From NCBI RefSeq assembly GCF_003574355.1, contig NZ_QWLB01000004.1:45381-109380 (forward strand): 64,000 nucleotides of DNA, in the 5' to 3' direction. Position 1 is the stretch's first letter, and the number at the start of each line of letters is the position of its first letter. Origin of the DNA: Meiothermus granaticius NBRC 107808 (GTDB taxonomy: Bacteria > Deinococcota > Deinococci > Deinococcales > Thermaceae). A program made the position numbers and the translations under genes. Positions 58,147-64,000 of the stretch are shown here, in pieces. The notes beneath the pieces are model-generated. The model worked only from the letters and a program-made list of their open reading frames with translations, did no database searches and was not told the DNA's origin.

Positions 58147-58586
58147 GCACCCAGCCCTTTGCCGAGGTCTACAAAAATGCGGTCTATAGGGGAGGAGACA
58201 TGGCCTTCAGCCTGAGCGAAACCCCCACCGGGACACAGCCCTTTGCGGGACGGAGGTTTGCCTTCGTCACCGCTTATAACCCCCGCAGCCAACCGCTTTC
58301 AGGGGAGGAAAACCAAAAGCGCCACCGGGAGCTGGAGCGGGAGATTCAGAGGCTGGGCCTCGAGTCTGCTCCGGGCAGCGGGGCCTCCCCCGACGGAAGC
58401 TGGTTTGAGGAGGGGTTCATCCTGTTTGGGGTCGGGCTCGAGCCCGCCCTCGAGCTAGGCCGCCGCTTCGAGCAGCACGCCATCCTCTGGGGTGAGGGGG
58501 GAAAGGTTGGGCTGGCCTGGTGCGAGGATGGGAGGATCGAGTGGTTCTACCCCCAGGCCCTCCCGACCGAGGGGGGAATCCCATGA
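58143..58586 (+). CDS. DUF3293 protein inside the hpa operon
   Basis: The ATG at 58143 overlaps the hpaG stop and gives 147 residues. It has FAEVYKNAVYRGGDMAFSLSE near residues 6-26, FAFVTAYNPRSQPLSGEENQKRH near 40-62 and EEGFILFGVGLEPALELGRRFEQHAILWGEGGKVGLAWCEDGR near 88-130, the DUF3293 core. Members are small proteins of unknown function scattered across bacteria. It also overlaps hpaE by 4 bp, so it is translated as part of the catabolic unit; its presence there is unexplained. Confidence 0.8.
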   Translation: MSTQPFAEVYKNAVYRGGDMAFSLSETPTGTQPFAGRRFAFVTAYNPRSQPLSGEENQKRHRELEREIQRLGLESAPGSGASPDGSWFEEGFILFGVGLEPALELGRRFEQHAILWGEGGKVGLAWCEDGRIEWFYPQALPTEGGIP

Positions 58587-60100
58587 ATGTCAGCCAAACA
58601 GCCCGCAGCATCCGCCCAGAGTTCATCGCTCAGGTACGGCAACGGGTGGCCTCGAGCCCGGTACCCCATTTCATCGGTGGGGAGTTTGTGGCCGGGGTGC
58701 GGGGCGAGACCTTCGAAAGCCTGGACCCCTCCACCAACCGGAAGTTGGCCCAGGCCTACCGGGGCCATACCGAGGACGTGAACAAGGCGGCCCAGGCGGC
58801 CCAGGACGCCTTCAGCCGGTGGCGGCTCTCGGCCAAGGCCCGCAAGCGGTACCTGCTCAAGATTGCGGAGGGACTGGAAAAGCATGCCGATGAGCTGGCG
58901 GTGATCGAGTGCCTGGACGCCGGGCAGGTCCTGCGCATCGTGCGGGCCCAGGTAGCCAGGGCTGCGGAGAATTTCAGCTTCTACGCCGATTGGGCCGAGC
59001 GGGCCATGGACGGTCGCAGTTACCCGGTGGACGGGGAATGGCTCAACTACACGGTGCGGGTGCCGGTGGGGGTCTGCGGAATCATTACCCCGTGGAATGC
59101 CCCACTGATGCTCTCGACCTGGCGCATCGCCCCTGCCTTGGCCTTTGGCAATACGGTGATCCTGAAGCCAGCCGAGTGGTCCCCGCTCACCGCCTGGAAG
59201 CTGGCCGAGATCATCCAGGAAGCCGATCTGCCCCCTGGGGTGTTCAATGTGGTGCAGGGCTTTGGCGAAGAAGCCGGGGACGCCCTGGTGCGCCATCCCC
59301 AGGTGCCGCTGATCAGCTTCACCGGCGAGACCACCACCGGCACAATCATCACCCAAAACTCGGCTGAGTCTCTCAAGCGGCTTTCCCTCGAGCTCGGCGG
59401 TAAGTCCCCGGCGATCCTCTTCGCCGACGCAGACCTGGACCGGGCCGTGGATGCCACCGTGTTCCAGATCTACAGCTTCAACGGCGAGCGCTGCACCGCC
59501 AACTCTCGCGCCCTGGTGCAACAGGAGATCCTGGACGAGTTCGTGAGCCGTGTGGCGGCCCGGGCGGCCAAGGTCAAGGTGGGCCACCCCCTCGAGCCCG
59601 ACACCGAGGTGGGGCCCCTGATTCACCCCGAGCACCTACAGCGCGTGCTGGGCTACGTGCAGATCGGCAAGCAGGAGTCACAGCACATCTTCGGCGGTGA
59701 GCAAGTCGGCACCGAAGGCAACTACGTGCGGCCTGGGCTCTTCGTGGCCGAGAACCACCACCGCATTGCCCAGGAGGAGATTTTTGGCCCCATCCTGACC
59801 GTCATCCCCTTCAAGGACGAAGCCGATGCCCTGCAAAAAGCCAACGACGTGAAGTACGGGCTGGCCGCCTACGTCTGGACTAAGGACGTGACCCGGGCCC
59901 ACCGCCTGGCCCTGCATCTGGAGGCGGGCATGACCTGGATCAACTCGCACAATGTCCGGCACCTGCCCACCCCTTTTGGGGGGATGAAGTTCTCGGGGAC
60001 CCACCGGGAGGGAGGGGAGTACAGCCTCGAGTTCTACACCGAGCTCAAGAACATCGCCCTACCCCTGACCGAGCACCCCATTCCGAAGTTTGGGAAATAG
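58583..60100 (+). CDS. hpaE: 5-carboxymethyl-2-hydroxymuconic-semialdehyde dehydrogenase
   Basis: The ATG at 58583 overlaps the DUF3293 stop and gives 505 residues of the aldehyde dehydrogenase family. Catalytic Glu is in LELGGKSPAILFADADL near residue 270 and catalytic Cys in NGERCTANSRALVQ near 304; the NAD-binding FTGETTTGTIITQNS lies near 250. It oxidises the ring-fission semialdehyde to 5-carboxymethyl-2-hydroxymuconate using NAD+. Position between HpaG and HpaB supports the HpaE assignment over a general ALDH. Confidence 0.93.
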   Translation: MNVSQTARSIRPEFIAQVRQRVASSPVPHFIGGEFVAGVRGETFESLDPSTNRKLAQAYRGHTEDVNKAAQAAQDAFSRWRLSAKARKRYLLKIAEGLEKHADELAVIECLDAGQVLRIVRAQVARAAENFSFYADWAERAMDGRSYPVDGEWLNYTVRVPVGVCGIITPWNAPLMLSTWRIAPALAFGNTVILKPAEWSPLTAWKLAEIIQEADLPPGVFNVVQGFGEEAGDALVRHPQVPLISFTGETTTGTIITQNSAESLKRLSLELGGKSPAILFADADLDRAVDATVFQIYSFNGERCTANSRALVQQEILDEFVSRVAARAAKVKVGHPLEPDTEVGPLIHPEHLQRVLGYVQIGKQESQHIFGGEQVGTEGNYVRPGLFVAENHHRIAQEEIFGPILTVIPFKDEADALQKANDVKYGLAAYVWTKDVTRAHRLALHLEAGMTWINSHNVRHLPTPFGGMKFSGTHREGGEYSLEFYTELKNIALPLTEHPIPKFGK

Positions 60101-60108
60101 GAGGCAAC

Positions 60109-61566
60109 ATGGCACGCACCGGTAAGCAGTACCTCGAGGCCCTGAAGGCCAACCCCCCCAACCTCTGGTACAAAGGCGAGCGGGTCACAGACCCCACCAC
60201 CCACCCGGTCTTCCGGGGCATCACCCACACCCTGGCCCAGATGTACGAGATGCAGCACGATGAGCGTTACCGCGATCGGCTGACCTATGAGGAGGGCGGA
60301 AGGCGCTACCCGATGAGCCTACTCCCCGCCAAGACCCCCGCTGATCTGGCCCGGCGCAGTGCCGCCTATAAGGTATGGGCCGACGCCAATCTGGGCATGA
60401 TGGGGCGCAGCCCCGACTACCTCAACGCGGTGTTGATGGCCTATGAGGCCAGCGCGGAGTTCTTCGGGGAGTTCGCAGACAACGTACGCCGCTACGTGCA
60501 GTACGTGCGGGAAAACGACCTAGCTACCACCCACTGCCTTACCAACCCCCAGGTCAACCGGGCGAAGAGCACCGCTGAGCAGCCCGACCCCTATATTCCG
60601 GTGGGGGTGGTGAAGCAGCTCGAGGGCGGGATCGTGGTGCGGGGCGCACGAATGCTCTCCACCCTGCCCACCGCCGATGAACTGTTGGTCTTCCCCAGCA
60701 CCTTGCTCAAGGAGGGGCCGGGGGCTGACAAGTATGCAGTAGCCTTCGCCATCCCCACCAACACCCCAGGGCTCCACTTCATCTGCCGAGAGGGGCTCTC
60801 GGCGGAGGGGTCCGCGTATGACTACCCACTCTCGAGCCGCCTGGAGGAGATGGACTGCCTGACCGTCTTCGACGACGTGTTCGTACCCTGGGAACGGGTC
60901 TTCGTGCTGGGCGACCTGGCCCGCTGCAACAACGCCTACGCCGAGACCGGAGCCCTGATGCACATGGCCCATCAGGTGGTGGTGCTGAAAACCGCCAAAA
61001 CCGAGGCCTTCTTGGGGCTGATCAGCCTGATCGGGGAGGCCATCGGGGCCGATGCCTTCCCACATGTTCAGGAGAAAATCGCCGAGGTGATCGTCTACCT
61101 CGAGGCCATGCGGGGCTTCTGGGCTCGGGCTGAGCTGGAGGCCAAGCCCAACCGCTATGGCTTGCTTTGCCCGAACCGCGCGGCCATTGACGGGGCCCGC
61201 AACCTCTTCCCCCGGCTCTACCCGCGCATCCACGAGATCGTGCAGCAGGTGAGCGCCTCCGGGCTGATCACCCTGCCCTCCGAGGCCGATTTTGACTCCC
61301 CGATGGGGCCCTACCTGGAGAAATACCTCCAATCGGCCACCCTGCCCGCGCGGGAGCGGGTCCAGCTCTTCCGGCTGGCCTGGGACATGACCCTTTCCGG
61401 GTTCGGGGCTCGGCAGGAACTCTATGAGCGCTTCTTCTTCGGCGACCCGGTGCGGATGTACCAGACCCTCTTCGCCGCTTACGACAAGGAACCCTACAAG
61501 GCCCGCATCCGAGAATTCCTGGGCTGGAAGGAGCAGCCCAAAGTCGAAGCGGTAGCGGGAGACTAG
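60109..61566 (+). CDS. hpaB: 4-hydroxyphenylacetate 3-monooxygenase, oxygenase component
   Basis: A 485-residue flavin monooxygenase of the HpaB/PvcC family: RTGKQYLEALKANPPNLWYKGERV near residues 2-25, THCLTNPQVNRAKS near 142-155, AYDYPLSSRLEEMDCLTVFDDVFVPWERVF near 240-269 with the FADH2-binding acyl-CoA-dehydrogenase-like core, and DMTLSGFGARQELYERFFFGDP near 424-445. It hydroxylates 4-hydroxyphenylacetate to 3,4-dihydroxyphenylacetate using FADH2 supplied by HpaC. The hpaC gene follows 5 bp later. Confidence 0.96.
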   Translation: MARTGKQYLEALKANPPNLWYKGERVTDPTTHPVFRGITHTLAQMYEMQHDERYRDRLTYEEGGRRYPMSLLPAKTPADLARRSAAYKVWADANLGMMGRSPDYLNAVLMAYEASAEFFGEFADNVRRYVQYVRENDLATTHCLTNPQVNRAKSTAEQPDPYIPVGVVKQLEGGIVVRGARMLSTLPTADELLVFPSTLLKEGPGADKYAVAFAIPTNTPGLHFICREGLSAEGSAYDYPLSSRLEEMDCLTVFDDVFVPWERVFVLGDLARCNNAYAETGALMHMAHQVVVLKTAKTEAFLGLISLIGEAIGADAFPHVQEKIAEVIVYLEAMRGFWARAELEAKPNRYGLLCPNRAAIDGARNLFPRLYPRIHEIVQQVSASGLITLPSEADFDSPMGPYLEKYLQSATLPARERVQLFRLAWDMTLSGFGARQELYERFFFGDPVRMYQTLFAAYDKEPYKARIREFLGWKEQPKVEAVAGD

Positions 61567-61571
61567 CGCAG

Positions 61572-62051
61572 ATGGCCGATCTTATGGAAACCACCCAGTC
61601 CGCCCTGGTGGAATCGTTCAAAGCCGCCCTGGCCCGGTGGGCCAGCGGGGTCACGGTGGTGGCCGCGGAGTGGGACGGAGAATGCCGGGGCATGACCGCC
61701 AGCAGCTTCGCCAGTGTGAGCCTGAACCCCCCTCTGGTTCTGGTCTGCGTGGATGAAAACGCCCATCTCCTGCGCCTGCTCGAGCACTCCCCCCGCTTCA
61801 CGGTGAACATCCTGGCGGAAGGGCAGGATTTGGTCGCAGCCCACTTCGCCGGGAAACCGGTGCCAGATCTAAACCCCTTGCGGCCCGACCTTTCCATCGA
61901 AGGCTCGCTGGCCACCCTGTTTTGCTCGAGGTGGCAGCTCTATCCGGGGGGGGATCACCGCATCGCGGTGGGTAGGGTCGAGGCCATCCGGCTGGGCCCG
62001 TCGGGGAAGCCGCTGGGCTACTGGAACCGTGGATACCGCAGCATAGAGTGA
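61572..62051 (+). CDS. hpaC: 4-hydroxyphenylacetate 3-monooxygenase, flavin reductase component
   Basis: A 159-residue flavin reductase with the DIM6/NTAB fold: FKAALARWASGVTVVAAEWDGE near residues 16-37, RGMTASSFASVSLNPPLVLVCVD near 40-62, and the late NAD-binding HRIAVGRVEAIRLG near 134-147. It reduces free FAD with NADH for HpaB. Thermus HpaC is of similar length. It is co-transcribed with hpaB and hpaD. Confidence 0.95.
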   Translation: MADLMETTQSALVESFKAALARWASGVTVVAAEWDGECRGMTASSFASVSLNPPLVLVCVDENAHLLRLLEHSPRFTVNILAEGQDLVAAHFAGKPVPDLNPLRPDLSIEGSLATLFCSRWQLYPGGDHRIAVGRVEAIRLGPSGKPLGYWNRGYRSIE

Positions 62052-62062
62052 GGAACATCCCG

Positions 62063-63031
62063 ATGGCGACCCCGAACATCATCCGCATTGGACACGGCAT
62101 CTTTTACGTGACCGACCTCGAGCGCTCGCGGCAGTTCTACGTGGAGCGGTTGGGGCTCAACCCCCTGCATGAGGAATCCCGGGCCCTCTATCTGCGCGGG
62201 GTAGAAGACCGCGAGTGGACCCTCAAGCTGGAGCTGGCCCCGGAGGCGGGCATCAAGCATCTGGCTTACCGGGTTGGGGGGGAGGCCGACCTCGAGGCCC
62301 TGGTGGCCTTGGCGGAGGCCGAAGGCCTGCCCTACCGCTGGGAAAGCGAGCAAGACCGGCCCCGGCTCCTGCGCCTACAAGACCCCTTTGGGGTTCCGGT
62401 GGCCTTCTATGCCGAGAGCCAGAAATATCCCTGGCTTCTGCAGCAGTATCATCTCCACAAAGGGCCGGGGCTCCAGCGGATTGACCACATCAACGTGATG
62501 AGCCCGCAGGTAGAAGCCGCCATGCGCTGGTACATGGACCGCCTGGCCTTTCGCCTCTCTGAGTTCACCGAAGACGACGAGGGACGGATCTGGGCGGCCT
62601 GGGTCCAGCGCCGCGGAGGGGTACACGACCTGGCCCTAACCAACGGCACAGGGCCACGGCTGCACCACTTCGCTTACTGGATGCCAGACGCCACCAGCAT
62701 CCTCCGGGCTTGTGACATCCTGGCTGGAGCCCTGGAGTCCGAAAAGATCGAACGGGGCCCCGGCCGGCACGGGGTATCCAACGCCTTCTTCGTCTATCTG
62801 CGCGACCCCGACGGCCACCGCATCGAGCTCTACACCTCCGATTACCTCACCGTAGACCCCGACTTCGAGCCGATCCGTTGGCACCTCAACGACCCGCGCC
62901 GCCAAACCCTGTGGGGCGCCAAAACCCCCCGAAGCTGGTTCGAAGAAGCCAGCCGGCTCGAGGCCTTCGGCGGCGGCTGGGAAGGGCAGGCCGAGTCCGA
63001 GCTGAGAGGGCTGCCCCAGCACGTGATCTAA
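62063..63031 (+). CDS. hpaD: 3,4-dihydroxyphenylacetate 2,3-dioxygenase
   Basis: The ATG at 62063 has GTGAGGAA upstream and gives 322 residues; a GTG at 62048 overlapping hpaC is also possible. Two VOC (extradiol dioxygenase) domains are present. Metal ligands are expected in RIDHINVM near residue 144, LHHFAYWMPD near 205 and RIELYTSDY near 257 (His, His, Glu). It cleaves the catechol ring in the meta position to 5-carboxymethyl-2-hydroxymuconic semialdehyde. Last of the clear hpa genes; the ring is then processed by HpaE. Confidence 0.95.
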   Translation: MATPNIIRIGHGIFYVTDLERSRQFYVERLGLNPLHEESRALYLRGVEDREWTLKLELAPEAGIKHLAYRVGGEADLEALVALAEAEGLPYRWESEQDRPRLLRLQDPFGVPVAFYAESQKYPWLLQQYHLHKGPGLQRIDHINVMSPQVEAAMRWYMDRLAFRLSEFTEDDEGRIWAAWVQRRGGVHDLALTNGTGPRLHHFAYWMPDATSILRACDILAGALESEKIERGPGRHGVSNAFFVYLRDPDGHRIELYTSDYLTVDPDFEPIRWHLNDPRRQTLWGAKTPRSWFEEASRLEAFGGGWEGQAESELRGLPQHVI

Positions 63032-63066
63032 GCCTTCCGAAGAAAAGTGCTCCACCCCAGGGTCTA

Positions 63067-63096
63067 TTGACGAAAACTGGATTGGATCGGTAATCT
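63067..63096 (+). promoter_or_regulatory. Promoter before the 3-hydroxyacyl-CoA dehydrogenase gene
   Basis: TTGACG (63067-63072) and TAATCT (63091-63096), 18-bp spacer. Transcription would start near 63103, so the operator at 63108-63122 sits at the start site, where a repressor would block it. Confidence 0.65.
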
Positions 63097-63107
63097 GCCT
63101 ACACAAA

Positions 63108-63122
63108 CCAAACGTTTGTTAG
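63108..63122 (-). promoter_or_regulatory. Second copy of the TetR operator motif
   Basis: The reverse complement reads CTAACAAACGTTTGG, identical in 14 of 15 bases to 40820-40834, with a perfect 10-bp palindrome core CAAACGTTTG. Confidence 0.6.
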
Positions 63123-63137
63123 TTGTGCGGAGGGTCT

Positions 63138-64000
63138 TTGAACGAACGCATCGCCGTACTGGGAGCAGGAACCATGGGCCGAGGGATCGCGCAGGTTGCG
63201 GCCCAGGCCGGACATCGGGTAAGGCTGTATGACCCCCAACCCGCTGCGCTCGAGCAGGCCCTTGCGTCCATACGCAGCGACCTGGAGAAGGCGCTCGAGA
63301 AGGGCAGGCTACAGGGCTCGGTGGAGGAGGTTCTACAGCGGGTTCAGCCGGTCACAGACCCCGCCGAGTGTGCCGAGGCCGACTGGGTGATCGAGGCCGT
63401 GCCGGAGGTGCTGGAGCTCAAGCAGGAACTCCTGGGTCGGTTGTCCCAGCTGAACCCCACCAACCTCCTGGCCACCAACACCTCTACCCTTTCGGTCTCC
63501 GCTATCGCGGCCAAGGTCACGAACCCCGCGCGCCTGCTGGGGCTGCACTTCTTCAACCCCGCGCAGCGCATGAAGTTGGTAGAGGTGATTCCTGGGCTGC
63601 AAACGGCGCCCGAGGGGGTGGAAAAGGCCCTGCGGCTGATGCAGGCCTGGGGTAAAGAGCCGGTGACGGTGAGCGATTCCCCCGGTTTCCTGGTCAACCG
63701 GGTGGCCCGGCCTTTCTATGGCGAGGCCCTGCGGCTGCACGCTGAGGGGGTCTCTAAAGAGGCCATTGACTGGGTCTTGAAGGGCCTGGGGTTTCCGATG
63801 GGTCCCTTCGAGCTGATGGACCTCATCGGGTTGGACGTCAACTTCGCCGCTTCGCAGTCGGTATACCAGGGGTTTTATGGCGAGGGGCGGTACCGGCCCC
63901 ATCCGCTACAGTACCAACGCGTGGTCGCCGGAATGCTGGGGCGCAAAACGGGCCAGGGCTGGTACAGCTATCCGCCGGGCCCCCCCGCCATGCCCCCCTC
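63138..64000 (+). CDS. 3-hydroxyacyl-CoA dehydrogenase, truncated by window end
   Basis: A TTG at 63138 with GGAGG upstream begins MNERIAVLGAGTMGRGIAQV; about 287 residues are visible and the C-terminus is beyond the window. Rossmann GAGTMG lies at residues 9-14, LGLHFFNPAQRMKLVEVI with catalytic His near 137, and SDSPGFLVNRVARP near 178-191. It oxidises 3-hydroxyacyl-CoA with NAD+. It may be PaaH in phenylacetate catabolism or FadB-like; the TetR operator in front suggests an acyl-CoA-responsive regulon. Confidence 0.93.
   Translation, partial: MNERIAVLGAGTMGRGIAQVAAQAGHRVRLYDPQPAALEQALASIRSDLEKALEKGRLQGSVEEVLQRVQPVTDPAECAEADWVIEAVPEVLELKQELLGRLSQLNPTNLLATNTSTLSVSAIAAKVTNPARLLGLHFFNPAQRMKLVEVIPGLQTAPEGVEKALRLMQAWGKEPVTVSDSPGFLVNRVARPFYGEALRLHAEGVSKEAIDWVLKGLGFPMGPFELMDLIGLDVNFAASQSVYQGFYGEGRYRPHPLQYQRVVAGMLGRKTGQGWYSYPPGPPAMPP

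Noticed and set aside
58547..59635. A 362-residue frame antisense to hpaE
   Set aside because: hpaE is full length with catalytic Cys and Glu; the antisense frame has no support.

Overview
The window is ordinary chromosome from a moderately thermophilic member of the Thermaceae, most probably Meiothermus. This is inferred from the high GC content, the RsmC-type 16S rRNA methyltransferase beside a long-N-terminus SigA, GlcDEF, HutHCUI and Hpa genes of Thermus/Meiothermus type, many starts that look leaderless, and an extreme abundance of the hexamer CTCGAG. No prophage, CRISPR array, insertion sequence or defence island is visible.

Layout. 1-6.7 kb (minus): two tandem MutS-family ATPases, a metallophosphoesterase, a DUF190 protein with the fluoride channel FluC, a Vit1-like membrane protein with a DUF211 protein, UspA and a cation/proton antiporter. 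6.9-12.0 kb (minus): glycerate 2-kinase with GlcF, GlcE and GlcD, a glycolate-to-glycerate module. 12-25 kb: ComM-like ATPase, M16C protease, CysE, a two-component system with a ferritin-like DUF2202 protein, PilC, ScpB, WecG/TagA, Dus and HutH. 25.2-29.8 kb: histidine utilisation (hutH diverging from hutC-hutU-hutI), with a promoter covered by two palindromes. 29.9-30.9 kb: a DUF4160/DUF2442 pair and a degenerate intergenic stretch. 30.9-36.9 kb: rpmF-fabH-fabD-fabG-acpP-fabF (fatty-acid synthesis) and a class V aminotransferase. 36.9-40.4 kb (minus): tig-clpP-clpX and a conserved small protein. 40.4-44.3 kb: tRNA-Leu, tRNA-His, a TetR regulator, rpmE, aroH and metG. 44.3-55.2 kb: rpiA, bcp, a DUF3445 protein, an adenosine-specific kinase, proC, tsaB, rsmC, sigA, sufE, an ABC-F ATPase and a GNAT acetyltransferase. 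55.2-64 kb: a PucR-like regulator diverging from a 4-hydroxyphenylacetate catabolic operon (DapA-like aldolase, hpaG, DUF3293, hpaE, hpaB, hpaC, hpaD), then a 3-hydroxyacyl-CoA dehydrogenase cut by the window end.

The most useful signals beyond gene calling are regulatory. The metG leader has its own promoter, a leaderless 14-codon Arg-rich mini-ORF and an intrinsic terminator just before the gene. A 15-bp motif overlapping the start of the TetR gene recurs (14 of 15 bases) in front of the 3-hydroxyacyl-CoA dehydrogenase 22 kb away, suggesting its regulon. The hut promoter carries a TTGTATATACAA palindrome. Zinc ligands appear to be missing from both MetRS and ribosomal protein L31. Gene content is otherwise standard; I see no wholly new multi-gene system.
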